The notes under the pieces: model-generated
The model's database searches: none
What the model was told of the DNA's origin: nothing
The model's input: only the letters and a program-made list of their open reading frames with translations
Assembly: GCF_003312875.1 (NCBI RefSeq)
Contig: NZ_CP015163.1
Span: 7,316,001 to 7,380,000, forward strand
DNA from: Amycolatopsis albispora
GTDB lineage: Bacteria > Actinomycetota > Actinomycetes > Mycobacteriales > Pseudonocardiaceae
DNA length: 64,000 nucleotides
Direction of reading: 5' to 3'
Shown here: in pieces, positions 55,235 through 64,000 of the stretch
Layout of the letters: each line of letters opens with the position of its first letter
Position numbering within the stretch: the stretch's first letter is position 1
Position numbers and translations under genes: made by a program

Positions 55235-57628
55235 TCAGTCGACCGGTGGTTCGCCAGGCTCCAGCTCGATCAGGTCACCCTCGTTGAGCAGCTCCTCGAT
55301 CGACGCGGGCAGCAGGTACGCCGCCCCGCCGCCGGGCTGGTTGAACCATGGGATGGCGATGCCGGCGAGCGCTTCGAGCGGCCGCTGCACCCGGTAAACG
55401 TGGTACGGCCGGTTCACCCATTCAGGGACCAGTGAGCGCTCCTCGAACGGCGTACCCGCCACGTAGGTCAGGTTGCCGTTCGGGCCGCCGAACCGGTCCA
55501 GCTCGCTGCCCGCGGGCAGCTCGCGCAGCTCCTTGCCGCGGAACAGGGTCAGCGGCGGCTCACCGGCGAGCGGCTTGATCGGCCACTGCTGACCACCCGC
55601 ACCACCACCGCTGCCCCCGGCGGCGGCGTCCTCCCGGCGCGGTGCCGGGCGCTGTGCCGCTGGTGGCGCGGCGGGCGGGGCACCTCGCGGCGGTTCGACC
55701 GGCGGGATCGGCACCTGCTGGGTGGGCGCGGGCTCCGGCGGCCGGGCGGGCGGCTCGGGCCGCGACGGCGGCGCCGACTCCGGGCTCAGCGTGGAGTTCA
55801 GGCCGGGGCCCTGGTCACCGTCGAGCAGCGCGCCGACCGGGGTCGGCGACTGCCGCGGCGGTGCCTGCTGGGGCTGCTGCTGCCGGACCGGCGGCTCCTC
55901 GCGCACCGGGCTGACCACCTGCGTCGGCGGAGCCGCTGGCGGCTGGGGCGGCGCGGGCGGCGGGGCCTGCGGCGCCGGGGCCTGCGGTGCGGGCGGCTGC
56001 ATCGGCTGAGGCTGAGAATGCGACTGGGACTGCGGCGGCGCGGGCTGCGTGGTCGGTGCGGCCTGCGCCTGCGGACGGCCGTTGAGCAGCAGCTTGCCGA
56101 GCATGAACGCGGCCGCGTCGTCGGCGTCGCCGAAAACCGCCGGATTGGTCAGCTCGCCCTCGTACCAGCCGACGCGCCAGCCGGCGTCGATCCGCTCCAG
56201 CGCCCAGCCGTGCTCGGCGGGCTCGCCGATCCGGTACTCCTCCTCCGGGATCCGCAGCTCGTCCAGCTTGTCCTGGAGGTCGTTCAGCACCGGGTCACCG
56301 TGTTCGACCGGCTCCGGCTCGTCCTCGACCGGCGGCGGGCCGCCCGGCGCGATCGGGTTCATCGCCAGCTGGGTCGGCGCGGCGGCGGGCGCCGGGTCCG
56401 GCTTCGGCGCCGGGGTGAACCGCGTCGCCTGGTCCGGCCCGGCGGGCACGAACTCGTCCTCGTCGTCGATGTCGACGCCCTCGTGCGCTTCGTGCGCGCC
56501 GTGCGCGGGCGCCGGTTCCGGCTCGGTGAAGCCCTGCTCGTCGAAGCCGGGCTGGTAGCCGTCCTGCGGGTCCGGGTAGGCGTGCGGCTCGGTCGCGAAC
56601 TGGTCCTGGTGCTGCGGGGGCTTGTCGTCGTACTCGGCTTCGTACTGGTCGTCGTAGGCGCCCTCGCCGTACGACTGCTGTGGCTCGTCGAACTGCTCGA
56701 ACGGCGGTTCCGGCTCCTGGGCCTGCGCGGGCGGGGCCGGGGGAGCGACCGGCGCGGGCGGCGCGACCGGCGGCGGGCTCGACGGCGCGCCGGGGCGCTG
56801 CGGCGGCCCGCTGCGCTGCACGTATCCCGCGGCCGCCTGCCGGGTCGCCTCCGGCACCTCGGGCACGGTGAAGTTGTTCTGGTGGATGTGGTCGATCAGG
56901 TCCTGCTCCGGCGAGACGCCGTAGGTGCGCAGGTAGTAGTTGACCGCGGCCGGCCAGATCCAGGTGCCGTCGCTGTGGAAGGCGATCGGCACGGCGGCCT
57001 CGGGCACCTCGGCCAGCCGGTCGGTGTCGTAACCGCGGCCGGGCATCACCACCGGCGCGGCGTCGAGGTAGTCGAGCAGCCTGTCCTGCTCCTCGTGCTC
57101 CAGGTCGGGACGGGTGATCACCGGGTGGCCCGCCGGGTCGGTGCCGTCGAAGACCCTCGCGATGCGGAAGCGCGGGCCGGGTCGCTCCGGGCCGAGGCCG
57201 GACATCCGGCGCATCAGCCATTCGGGGATGTTCTCCTCGGCGCGCGGGAACATGCGCAGCTCGTCCGCGTAGGCCTGCGGCGGCGGCATCAGGTCCCAGG
57301 TCGGCTCGTCGCGGTCGTACTCGAGGTTGTAGCTGGACGGGTGGTCGAGCTGGTAGCGGGCGTTGAACCAGGTGCCCCGGCCGTCGCGGTACATGCCCGC
57401 GCGCAGCCTGCCGAACAGGGTGGCGATGTCGTGCGTGGCCACCCACTCGCGGGAATCACCGTCGGCGGTGACGATCTCCCCGGTCAGCTCGTGGTACCGG
57501 CCCACGGCGCGATACTCGGCGGTGACACGCTGCCAGTCGCGCGGGGCGGCACGCAGGAGCGCCAGCCCGATCTGCTTGACCAGGGTGTCCTGCTCGGTTG
57601 CGTTCAGCTGGGTCGTCGGTTGAGCCAC
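55235..57628 (-). CDS. TNT-domain protein (putative NAD+ glycohydrolase)
   Basis: A 797-residue protein. The last 90 residues match the tuberculosis necrotizing toxin fold: LDRFGGPNGN (Arg712), TPFEERSLVPEWVNRPYHVY, and IPWFNQPGGGAAYLLP (Gln764), the segments that hold the NADase residues. Residues about 15-225 are a conserved domain of the YezG/DUF600-like type (GEIVTADGDSREWVATHDIA). The middle is Pro/Gln/Ala-rich, with a second short domain near 425-490 (GWALERIDAGWRVGWYEGEL). No signal peptide is seen. GTG 57628 precedes the first helix. No antitoxin gene lies beside it. Confidence 0.85.
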   Translation of the reverse strand: MAQPTTQLNATEQDTLVKQIGLALLRAAPRDWQRVTAEYRAVGRYHELTGEIVTADGDSREWVATHDIATLFGRLRAGMYRDGRGTWFNARYQLDHPSSYNLEYDRDEPTWDLMPPPQAYADELRMFPRAEENIPEWLMRRMSGLGPERPGPRFRIARVFDGTDPAGHPVITRPDLEHEEQDRLLDYLDAAPVVMPGRGYDTDRLAEVPEAAVPIAFHSDGTWIWPAAVNYYLRTYGVSPEQDLIDHIHQNNFTVPEVPEATRQAAAGYVQRSGPPQRPGAPSSPPPVAPPAPVAPPAPPAQAQEPEPPFEQFDEPQQSYGEGAYDDQYEAEYDDKPPQHQDQFATEPHAYPDPQDGYQPGFDEQGFTEPEPAPAHGAHEAHEGVDIDDEDEFVPAGPDQATRFTPAPKPDPAPAAAPTQLAMNPIAPGGPPPVEDEPEPVEHGDPVLNDLQDKLDELRIPEEEYRIGEPAEHGWALERIDAGWRVGWYEGELTNPAVFGDADDAAAFMLGKLLLNGRPQAQAAPTTQPAPPQSQSHSQPQPMQPPAPQAPAPQAPPPAPPQPPAAPPTQVVSPVREEPPVRQQQPQQAPPRQSPTPVGALLDGDQGPGLNSTLSPESAPPSRPEPPARPPEPAPTQQVPIPPVEPPRGAPPAAPPAAQRPAPRREDAAAGGSGGGAGGQQWPIKPLAGEPPLTLFRGKELRELPAGSELDRFGGPNGNLTYVAGTPFEERSLVPEWVNRPYHVYRVQRPLEALAGIAIPWFNQPGGGAAYLLPASIEELLNEGDLIELEPGEPPVD

Positions 57629-57785
57629 CCCGACATTTTGACTGGTCCGCTCCGGCAATGCACGGCACATGTGACTAAAGGGCCTGACCGCCAGCTCACG
57701 CCCGCTTTCTGCCTCGCCCGACCGGGGGTGCCCGAGACGAGGATCACCGGCTGTGGGTGAGGCTGGGGCGGCAAACTGGGGTGTG

Positions 57786-58805
57786 ATGAGTACCGTGCGT
57801 GAGACTCGCAAGCCGTCCGAGGCAGTCGAACCGACCGGTAACCCACCGTCGGTGGCGGCGAAGGTACTCGGCGTGAGCCTCGCCGTTTTCTCCGGTGTGA
57901 CGATGGCGGTGCAGGGCCGGATCAACGGCCAGCTCGGCCTCGAACTCGGCGACCCGATGCTCGCCGCGGTGTTCTCCTTCGGCGGCGGCATCGTGCTGCT
58001 GCTGCTCGCCCTGCCGTTCGCCCCTCGCATGCGGAAGGGCGTCGGCCGCCTGCGTGACGCCGTGCGCGTCGGTGAGCTGCGGCCGTGGCACTGCCTCGGC
58101 GGCCTGGCGGGCGCGATGTTCGTGGCCGGGCAGGCGCTGGTGGTGGTGGCGATCGGCGTGGCGATGTTCACCGTCGGGGTGGTCGCCGGGCAGACGGTGA
58201 GCAGCCTCGCGGTGGACCGCGCCGGGCTCGGCCCGTCCGGACCGCGCCCGCTGACCACACCGCGGGTGATCGGGGCGGTGCTCACGCTGGTCGCGGTGCT
58301 CGGCTCGGTGTCCGGCGGGCTCGGCGAGGCCGACGGCGGTGAGCTGTGGCTGATGGTGCTGCCGCTGGTAGCGGGGTGCTGCGTGGCGGTGCAGCAGGCG
58401 GTCAACGGCCGGGTCGGCGCGGCGTCGGGCAGCGCGCTGACCGCGACGCTGGCCAACTTCAGCGTCGGGTTCGTGGCGCTGCTGGTGGCCTGGCTCGTTT
58501 CGCTGGTGGTGCGCGGTGGTCCGGTCGGCTTCCCGTCGAATCCGCTGCTCTACGCGGGCGGCATCGTCGGCATTCTGTTCATCTCGATCGCCTCGCTGGT
58601 GGTCAGGTGGACCGGGGTGCTGCTGCTCGGCCTGGCCGCGATCGCCGGTCAGCTGATCGGTGCCCTGCTGCTCGACCTGCTGGCGCCCGCGCACGGCGAG
58701 CATCTGGCGCCCGAGACGATCGCCGGGGTGGCGGTCGCGCTGTTCGCGATCGGCATCGCCGCGCTGGGCGGCGGGCGGCGCCGGGCTCGCCGTTTGCCAC
58801 AATGA
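57786..58805 (+). CDS. DMT-family transporter (DUF606/YdcZ duplicated type)
   Basis: A 339-residue membrane protein with ten hydrophobic helices in two DUF606 halves: [20 protein letters not shown] and [20 protein letters not shown] show the shared AVQxxxNGxxG motif. The substrate is unknown. ATG 57786 starts a short cytoplasmic segment. The stop overlaps the ATG of folD. Confidence 0.9.
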   Translation: MSTVRETRKPSEAVEPTGNPPSVAAKVLGVSLAVFSGVTMAVQGRINGQLGLELGDPMLAAVFSFGGGIVLLLLALPFAPRMRKGVGRLRDAVRVGELRPWHCLGGLAGAMFVAGQALVVVAIGVAMFTVGVVAGQTVSSLAVDRAGLGPSGPRPLTTPRVIGAVLTLVAVLGSVSGGLGEADGGELWLMVLPLVAGCCVAVQQAVNGRVGAASGSALTATLANFSVGFVALLVAWLVSLVVRGGPVGFPSNPLLYAGGIVGILFISIASLVVRWTGVLLLGLAAIAGQLIGALLLDLLAPAHGEHLAPETIAGVAVALFAIGIAALGGGRRRARRLPQ

Positions 58806-59662
58806 AGCCCGTGACGGCGACGGTTCTGGACGGCAAGGCGACCAAGGACGCGATCTTCGACGAGCTCAAGCCGCGGGTCGCGGCGCTCGCCGAGCGCGGC
58901 ATCACCCCCGGGCTGGCCACCGTGCTGGTCGGCGACGACCCCGGCTCGCACTGGTATGTCAAGGCGAAGCACGCCGACAGCGCCAAGGTCGGGGTGAACT
59001 CCATCCGGCGCGACCTGCCCGCCGACATCACCCAGGCCAAGCTCGAAGCGGTCATCGACGAGCTGAACGCCGACCCGGCGTGCACCGGCTACATCGTGCA
59101 GATGCCGCTGCCGAAGCACCTGGACACCGGCGCCATCCTGGAGCGGATCAACCCGGACAAGGACGCCGACGGGCTCGCCCCGGTCAGCCTCGGCAGGCTC
59201 GTGCTCGGGGAGACCGCGCCGCTGCCGTGCACGCCGCTGGGCATCGTGGAACTGCTGCGCCGTTACGAGGTGCCGATCAATGGCGCGCGGGTGACCGTGA
59301 TCGGCCGCGGCATCACCGTCGGCAGGCCGCTGGGCCTGCTGCTCACCCGGCGCAGCGAGAACGCCACCGTGACGCTGTGCCACACCGGGACCCGCGACCT
59401 GGCCGCCGAGGTCAAGCGCGCGGACATCGTGGTGGCCGCGGCGGGCGTGCCGGGCATCATCACGCCGGAGATGGTCAAGCCGGGGGCGGCCGTGCTCGAC
59501 GTCGGGGTGTCCAGGGTGGACGGCAAGATCGCCGGTGACCTGGCGGCCGGGGTCGAAGAGGTGGCCGGGTTCATCTCGCCGAACCCCGGCGGCGTCGGCC
59601 CGATGACCAGGGCGATGTTGATCAGCAACGTGGTGGAAGCCGCCGAACGGGCCGCGCGGTGA
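58802..59662 (+). CDS. folD: Bifunctional methylenetetrahydrofolate dehydrogenase/cyclohydrolase
   Basis: A 286-residue enzyme interconverting 5,10-methylene- and 10-formyl-tetrahydrofolate and reducing NADP+. The catalytic Lys lies in [16 protein letters not shown], and [37 protein letters not shown] and [19 protein letters not shown] are family motifs. ATG 58802 overlaps the preceding stop (ATGA); GTG 58811 is possible. It feeds formyl groups to PurN and PurH. Confidence 0.96.
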   Translation: MKPVTATVLDGKATKDAIFDELKPRVAALAERGITPGLATVLVGDDPGSHWYVKAKHADSAKVGVNSIRRDLPADITQAKLEAVIDELNADPACTGYIVQMPLPKHLDTGAILERINPDKDADGLAPVSLGRLVLGETAPLPCTPLGIVELLRRYEVPINGARVTVIGRGITVGRPLGLLLTRRSENATVTLCHTGTRDLAAEVKRADIVVAAAGVPGIITPEMVKPGAAVLDVGVSRVDGKIAGDLAAGVEEVAGFISPNPGGVGPMTRAMLISNVVEAAERAAR

Positions 59663-59973
59663 CCACGGTGACCGCACCGGCACCACCGCCGCGCAAGGAC
59701 CGCAGGCCGTGGCTGGTGCACGTGCCGTTCGTCGTGGTGATGGCGCTGGTCGCGCTGGGCGGGCTGCGGATCGGGATGTACCACTGGCGGCAGGGCGCGA
59801 CCCTGATCGGCGGTGCGCTGCTGACCGCCGCCGTGCTGCGGGGCGTGCTCTCGGACGCGCGCGCCGGCCTGCTGGCCATCCGCGGACGCGCGGTCGACGT
59901 GATCACCTACACCACGTTTTCCGCGCTCATTCTCTTTGTCGCGCTGACCATCACGCGCGGCCCGGGCGTCTGA
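59659..59973 (+). CDS. DUF3017 membrane protein
   Basis: A 104-residue protein with three hydrophobic helices at about 20-38 ([20 protein letters not shown]), 47-64 and 80-98. It is the small protein usually found directly after folD in actinobacteria. GTG 59659 overlaps the folD stop as GTGA. The function is unknown. The terminator at 60010 follows. Confidence 0.88.
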   Translation: MTTVTAPAPPPRKDRRPWLVHVPFVVVMALVALGGLRIGMYHWRQGATLIGGALLTAAVLRGVLSDARAGLLAIRGRAVDVITYTTFSALILFVALTITRGPGV

Positions 59974-60009
59974 AACTTTCGATACCCGTTTCCATTCCGA
60001 GGAAAGAGA

Positions 60010-60041
60010 GCGCCCCCCGAGCAACGAAGCTCAGGGGGCGC
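60010..60041. terminator. Hairpin between DUF3017 and the MFS gene
   Basis: GCGCCCCC-C-GAGC and GCTC-A-GGGGGCGC pair with one mismatch around AACGAA. It serves convergent genes; no U tract is seen. Confidence 0.75.
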
Positions 60042-60058
60042 CACCAATCAGCTCGGCC

Positions 60059-61231
60059 TCAAGCCGCCACAGGCACCGGTGCGGGCTGTTCCCGCCGGTC
60101 CAGCAAGCCCGAAACCACGGCGATGCTCAGCCCCAGCACGGCCAGCGAAGCCCCCACCCAGTTCGGCGCGACCAGGCCGAGGCCGCCCGCGATGACCAGG
60201 CCGCCCAGGTAGGCGCCGATCGAGTTGGCGATGTTGAACGCCGACTGCACCGCCGCCGACACCAGCGAAGGCGTGCCGCCGGCCTTCTCCATGATCCGCG
60301 CCTGCAGCATCGGCCCGATCATGAAACCGGCCAGCCCGATCCCGAACACGGTGATCGCGGCCCCGACCTTGCCCTGCGCGGTGACCGTGAACACGGCCAG
60401 CACCGCCGCCAGCGCGGTCAGCGCCACGTACAGGCTCGGCATCAGCGCCCGGTCGGCCAGCCTGCCGCCGAGCAGGTTGCCCAGCGTCATGCCCAGCCCG
60501 GCCAGCGACAGCAGCAGCGTCACGTCACCGGGCGCGTACCCGGCCACGTCGGTCAGCATCGGCGCGATGTAGGACAGGCAGGCGAACACCCCGCCGAGCC
60601 CGAAGGTGACGATCGCCAGCGCGAACCACACCTGCGGCCGCCGGAACGCGCCGAGTTCGCCGCGCAGTGAGCTTTCCGCCGGCTTGCCCTGGAACGGCAC
60701 CAGCTTCTGGATGGCGGCCATCGCCACCAGCCCGATCACCGCGACCACACCGAACGTGGCGCGCCAGCCGACCTGCTGGCCGAGCAGCGTGCCCAGCGGC
60801 ACGCCGATCACGTTGGCCAGCGTCAGGCCGACGAACATCATCGACACCGCCTTGGCCCGGTTCTCCTTGCCGACCAGGCTGGACGCGACCACGGCACCGG
60901 CGCCGAAGAAGGCACCGTGCGGCAGCCCGGCCAGGAAGCGGAAGATCACGCCCCACTCGTGGTTGGGCGAAAGCGCGAAGAGCAGGTTGCCGACGGTGAA
61001 CATCGCCATCATGGCGAGCAGCATCGTCTTGCGGGGCAGGCGGACGGCCACGGCGGTGAGCAGCGGCGCGCCGATCACCACCCCGAGCGCGTATCCCGAG
61101 ATCAGGTGGCCCGCGGTCGGGATGGAGACCCCGAAGTCGGCGGCCGTCTCGGGCAGCACGCCCATCATGACGAACTCGGTGGTGCCGATGCCGAAGGCAC
61201 CGATGGCGAGCGCGAGCAGCGCGATGGGCAC
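60059..61231 (-). CDS. MFS transporter (AraJ/sugar or drug efflux type)
   Basis: A 390-residue, twelve-helix exporter. The motif between helices 2 and 3 is GAPLLTAVAVRLPRKTMLLA, and FGIGTTEFVMMGVLPETAAD is the typical start of the AraJ-like group. Many substrates are possible. ATG 61231 precedes a clean first helix. It is separated from the arsR gene by 189 bases that hold two inverted repeats. Confidence 0.92.
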   Translation of the reverse strand: MPIALLALAIGAFGIGTTEFVMMGVLPETAADFGVSIPTAGHLISGYALGVVIGAPLLTAVAVRLPRKTMLLAMMAMFTVGNLLFALSPNHEWGVIFRFLAGLPHGAFFGAGAVVASSLVGKENRAKAVSMMFVGLTLANVIGVPLGTLLGQQVGWRATFGVVAVIGLVAMAAIQKLVPFQGKPAESSLRGELGAFRRPQVWFALAIVTFGLGGVFACLSYIAPMLTDVAGYAPGDVTLLLSLAGLGMTLGNLLGGRLADRALMPSLYVALTALAAVLAVFTVTAQGKVGAAITVFGIGLAGFMIGPMLQARIMEKAGGTPSLVSAAVQSAFNIANSIGAYLGGLVIAGGLGLVAPNWVGASLAVLGLSIAVVSGLLDRREQPAPVPVAA

Positions 61232-61250
61232 GGTTCTCCTCTCGGGAAGT

Positions 61251-61264
61251 CTGTACCGATACAG
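61251..61264. promoter_or_regulatory. Inverted repeat upstream of the MFS gene
   Basis: CTGTACCGATACAG (CTGTA-N4-TACAG) lies 20 bases before the MFS start on the minus strand. It is an operator candidate. Confidence 0.5.
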
Positions 61265-61397
61265 GCAAGGGACAGCAAAAAGGACAGTTCAGCGCGGACC
61301 CCGACATCGCTGATCTGTCCTGCGTCCAGTTCAACCGATCACGCGCCGGAAGTCATCCCGATATCGCGTGAGCCTGCCCACCATGATCGCCGTCACT

Positions 61398-61416
61398 GTG
61401 TCCTATGTGGACACAA
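61398..61416. promoter_or_regulatory. TGTGTCC-N5-GGACACA inverted repeat
   Basis: Arms TGTGTCC (61398-61404) and GGACACA (61410-61416) lie just beyond the arsR stop. This may be an operator for the MFS gene or a small terminator. Confidence 0.45.
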
Positions 61417-61420
61417 CGGC

Positions 61421-61738
61421 TCACCGCGGCGCGTTCAGGATGCCGTTCAGCAGCCCGGGGAAGAGCGCGTCGAGATCCTCGCGGCGCAGTGAGTTGTAGC
61501 GCGCCGTGCCCTGCTGGCGGCCCATGATCACGCCGGCCTCGCGCAGCGTGCGCAGGTGGTGGGTCAGCGTGGACTTGCTGACCCGCACGTCGAGATTGCC
61601 GCAGGCGCATTCGCCGCCGTCGGCCAGCTGCCGGACGATCTGCAGCCGCACCGGATCGGCCAGCGCGTGCAGCACCGGCTCGATGCGGATCTCGTCGCGG
61701 TCCGGATAGGTGTAGGCCGGCGCGGTCTCCGTGGGCAT
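61421..61738 (-). CDS. ArsR-family repressor
   Basis: A 105-residue winged-helix regulator (LHALADPVRLQIVRQLADGG, DVRVSKSTLTHHLRTLREAG). A CAC motif precedes the recognition helix (GGECACGNLD), where metal-sensing ArsR proteins have Cys ligands; the same motif also occurs in non-metal relatives. ATG 61738 begins just before the first helix. It is divergent from an MFS transporter and probably represses it. Confidence 0.9.
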   Translation of the reverse strand: MPTETAPAYTYPDRDEIRIEPVLHALADPVRLQIVRQLADGGECACGNLDVRVSKSTLTHHLRTLREAGVIMGRQQGTARYNSLRREDLDALFPGLLNGILNAPR

Positions 61739-61776
61739 GTCCAGATTGTACGACTCGCTTCAAACCACTGGACAGC

Positions 61777-61802
61777 CGTAGTACGGTAACCATCGAACTA
61801 CG
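61777..61802. promoter_or_regulatory. Inverted repeat in the arsR-MFS divergent region
   Basis: CGTAGT (61777-61782) and ACTACG (61797-61802) lie between the divergent arsR and MFS genes, a probable ArsR site. Confidence 0.45.
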
Positions 61803-61826
61803 ATGAAAGTCGAACAAAGGGTGCAC

Positions 61827-63008
61827 ATGCCGGACTCCTCCCGTCGGACCTACGTACTGGCGCTGGGCGCCTTCTCGGTCGGGACCAGCGCCTACGTCGT
61901 CGCCGGGCTGCTGCCCGCACTGGTCAGCGCGCTGCACGTGTCCACCGCGGCGGCCGCCCAGCTGGTCACCGCCTTCGCCATCGCCTACGCGATCGGCGCC
62001 CCGCTGCTGTCCGCGGTGACCAGCCAGTGGGAACGCCGGAAGCTGCTGGTGGTCGCGCTGGGCGTGACCGCGGCGGGCAACTTCCTCGCCGCGCTGGTGA
62101 CCGACTACCCGCTGCTGTTCGCCGCGCGGGTGATCACCGCGATCGGCGCCGCCGTCTACACGCCGGTCGCCAGTGCGGTCGCCGCGGAACTGAGTCCGCC
62201 GGAACGCCGTGGCCGCGCGGTCGCGATGGTGTTCGGCGGGCTCACTGTGGCCACCATTCTCGGCGTGCCGCTGGGCAGCCTGATGTCGCAGCACGGCGGG
62301 TACCGGCTGGTGTTCGCGCTGGTCGGCGTGGTCGCGCTGGCCGGGGCGGTGGCCGTGCGGCTGATGCTGCCGTCGGTCGCGCCGCAGCCGCCGGTGCCGT
62401 TCCTGGCGCGGTTCACCGTGGCGAAGGACCCGCGGGTGCTGGCCCTGCTCGCCGCGACCGCGCTCGGCTGCCTCGGCGCGTTCACCGTCTACACCTTCAT
62501 CACGCCGCTGCTCGCGGAAACCGCCGGTGTGCAGGGCACGCTGGTCAGCGTGCTGCTGTTCGCCTACGGCGCGGGCGGCGTGCTGGGCAATTCGGTCGGC
62601 GGCCGGATCACCGACCGCTGGGGCTCGCGGCGGCCGCTGATCGGCGTGATGAGCGCGATGGCGCTCACGCTCGCGGTCATGCCGTTCACCGCGACTTCGG
62701 TGGTCGGTGCGGCGGTGACGCTGTTCGTCTGGGGCCTGTCGACGTGGTCGGTGAACCCGCCGATCCAGCACCGGCTGATCGAGGTGGCCGGGCCGTCGTC
62801 GGGGTTGGCGCTGTCGCTGAACGCGTCGGCGATCTATCTCGGCGTCGGGCTGGCGAGCGTCGCGGGCGGGGTGGTCACGCGGTACGGCGGGCCGACGTTG
62901 CTGCCGACGGTGGCCGCGGTGCTGACCGTGGGCGCCGGTTCGATCGCGATGCTGGCGTGGCGGCGGCGTGCCGCTGTCGCCCCGCCGGTGCCCGCCGCTG
63001 TGGGATGA
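61827..63008 (+). CDS. MFS transporter divergent from arsR
   Basis: A 393-residue, twelve-helix exporter of the same broad group as the one at 60059 (YVLALGAFSVGTSAYVVAGL; motif SAVTSQWERRKLLVVALG). ATG 61827 was preferred over ATG 61803 because AAAGGG sits 7 bases upstream and the earlier ATG touches the ArsR site. It is likely induced when ArsR releases DNA. The substrate is unknown. Confidence 0.9.
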   Translation: MPDSSRRTYVLALGAFSVGTSAYVVAGLLPALVSALHVSTAAAAQLVTAFAIAYAIGAPLLSAVTSQWERRKLLVVALGVTAAGNFLAALVTDYPLLFAARVITAIGAAVYTPVASAVAAELSPPERRGRAVAMVFGGLTVATILGVPLGSLMSQHGGYRLVFALVGVVALAGAVAVRLMLPSVAPQPPVPFLARFTVAKDPRVLALLAATALGCLGAFTVYTFITPLLAETAGVQGTLVSVLLFAYGAGGVLGNSVGGRITDRWGSRRPLIGVMSAMALTLAVMPFTATSVVGAAVTLFVWGLSTWSVNPPIQHRLIEVAGPSSGLALSLNASAIYLGVGLASVAGGVVTRYGGPTLLPTVAAVLTVGAGSIAMLAWRRRAAVAPPVPAAVG

Positions 63009-63057
63009 TGGGCGACATGCTGATCTCGATTCTGGGAGGCGGTTCGCCTCAGGCCCG

Positions 63058-63576
63058 GTGAGCCCGTCGATCCGGGTGCGCACCCCCGGAGAACTGCGGG
63101 CTTCCCGCCGGCGCCGCGCGCACCGGTGCTGGGGACATCTGCTGGCCGCCCCGCTCTGGCCGTTGCACGGCGCGAATCTGGGAACCTTGCTGAGAACCTG
63201 CGACGCCGTGGGCGCCTGCCTCGCGGTGCCGCGGTTCTCGTGGGTGCCCGAAGCGTTGCGGCGAGGGAACACTCTGCGGCAACCCGCCTGCGTGCACTGG
63301 GTGAACGACCCGCTCGGCTGGCTGGGGCGCCAACGCGACGCGGGCACGGCGGTGGACGGTGTCGAGCTGGACGACGAGTCGATCCGGCTGGCCGACCTGC
63401 CCGCCGCGCGTGGTCGCACGGTCGTGGTGCTCGGGCACGAGCAGCACGGCATCCCGCCCGAAGCGCTGGATCTGCTCGACGCGGTGGTGGAGATCCCGAT
63501 GGTGGGCACGGGCAGCAGCCTGAACGTGGCCGTGGCGGGCAGCCTGGTGCTCTACAAGCTGGCGGGACTGGTGTGA
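63058..63576 (+). CDS. SpoU/TrmH-family RNA methyltransferase
   Basis: A 172-residue SPOUT methyltransferase expected to 2'-O-methylate tRNA or rRNA with SAM. The motifs are NLGTLLRTCDAVGA (motif 1, catalytic Arg), VVVLGHEQHGIP (motif 2) and IPMVGTGSSLNVAVAGSLVL (motif 3, knot). It is short and lacks an N-terminal RNA-binding domain. GTG 63058 overlaps the end of an 18-codon frame (63005-63061) that I do not call. Confidence 0.88.
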   Translation: MSPSIRVRTPGELRASRRRRAHRCWGHLLAAPLWPLHGANLGTLLRTCDAVGACLAVPRFSWVPEALRRGNTLRQPACVHWVNDPLGWLGRQRDAGTAVDGVELDDESIRLADLPAARGRTVVVLGHEQHGIPPEALDLLDAVVEIPMVGTGSSLNVAVAGSLVLYKLAGLV

Positions 63577-63593
63577 GCACTAGGCTTGCCGGG

Positions 63594-64000
63594 GTGACCG
63601 AGGTGCTCGCGGAAGTGGACGGGGTCTGCGGCCAGCTGGTGCTGCGCCGCGCCGGGGCGGACTTCGAGGTGATCGCGAACGGGGTGTTCCTGATGGACAC
63701 CCGCAACGGGGAATCGGAGCGGCTGCTGGTTTCGGTGGCCGCGGACCTGGTGCCGGGGCGGGCGCGCATGCTGATCGGCGGGCTGGGCGTCGGCTACTCG
63801 CTGCGGGCGGCGCTCGACCACGACGGTGTCGGCGAGGTCTTCGTGGTGGAGCGGGAACCCGCGGTGATCGACTGGAACCGCACCGGCCCGCTGCGCGAAG
63901 TCCACCGCGACGCGCTCGCCGATCCGCGGGTCACCGTGGTCGAGGCCGACCTGGTGCGGTGGTTGCGGGAAACTCGCGAGACCTTCGACGCCCTGTGCCT
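63594..64000 (+). CDS. Spermidine synthase-like protein, cut by window edge
   Basis: The first 135 residues of a Rossmann methyltransferase-fold protein: MLIGGLGVGYSLRAALDHDG is the SAM/decarboxy-SAM glycine motif, and VFVVEREPAVIDWNR provides the acidic residue after strand 2. Relatives include spermidine synthases and uncharacterised homologues. GTG 63594 sits 7 bases after a possible -10, TAGGCT (63581-63586), suggesting a leaderless start; GTG 63573, overlapping the previous stop, is an alternative. The C-terminus is beyond the window. Confidence 0.8.
   Translation, partial: MTEVLAEVDGVCGQLVLRRAGADFEVIANGVFLMDTRNGESERLLVSVAADLVPGRARMLIGGLGVGYSLRAALDHDGVGEVFVVEREPAVIDWNRTGPLREVHRDALADPRVTVVEADLVRWLRETRETFDALC

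Noticed and set aside
63005..63061. 18-codon frame before the SpoU methyltransferase gene, overlapping its GTG
   Set aside because: It could be a coupling leader, but no ribosome site is clear and nothing else supports it.

Overview
The window is high-GC actinobacterial DNA, most like a member of the Pseudonocardiaceae and probably close to Amycolatopsis. The placement rests on strong GC bias, many GTG starts with 4-base GTGA/ATGA overlaps, a TCGAAC-N4-GTTCGA SOS box, and two blocks of gene order that I recognise from mycobacteria and streptomycetes. I call 56 protein genes, the last cut by the right edge. I found no rRNA, tRNA, CRISPR array, insertion sequence or prophage.

Region 0.2-10.2 kb: a MerR-type regulator and a TPR-like protein, then the conserved block bldM - sigD - rsdA - DUF5319 (opposite strand) - guaB - guaB3 - choD. 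It joins developmental and sigma-factor control to guanine nucleotide synthesis and a sterol-oxidase-like flavoprotein. Region 10.4-14.6 kb is accessory: one AT-richer orphan gene, possibly nuclease-like, then a TPR-CHAT putative peptidase whose upstream neighbour encodes a 75-residue protein made largely of five 12-residue repeats.

Region 14.8-23.6 kb: an aldehyde dehydrogenase, guaA, a LiaF/PspC-like envelope-stress module (two membrane proteins divergent from a PspC-fused histidine kinase and its response regulator), and an EamA transporter divergent from a LysR regulator. Region 23.6-30.4 kb is a minus-strand run: a pseudokinase, an active Ser/Thr kinase, two single-pass proteins with exported C-termini, a small membrane protein, chorismate mutase and a DUF1707 protein.

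Region 30.5-45 kb holds the second conserved block: pcrA (uvrD1), an M23 endopeptidase, a polytopic membrane protein with a B12-fold partner, sucCD, DUF5336, DUF6350, purN and purH. Region 45-47.7 kb has small accessory genes, including a PEBP-SRPBCC fusion divergent from a GntR regulator across a perfect 20-bp palindrome. Region 47.8-54.5 kb is an SOS-controlled mutasome operon, imuA'-imuB-(47-residue ORF)-dnaE2. The remainder carries a pentapeptide-repeat protein, a TNT-domain protein, a DMT transporter, folD-DUF3017, two MFS exporters around an ArsR regulator, a SpoU methyltransferase and the start of a spermidine-synthase-like gene.

Purine metabolism recurs (guaB, guaA, purN, purH, with folD supplying the formyl-folate pool). 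Two features stand out across the window: in-frame tandem repeats in several unrelated genes, and a short hairpin-like repeat resembling CTTTTGCGGGCAGAAGCAG found five times in one orientation. The best candidates for something undescribed are the CHAT-peptidase/repeat-peptide pair, the 47-residue ORF inside the mutasome operon, and the orphan AT-rich gene.
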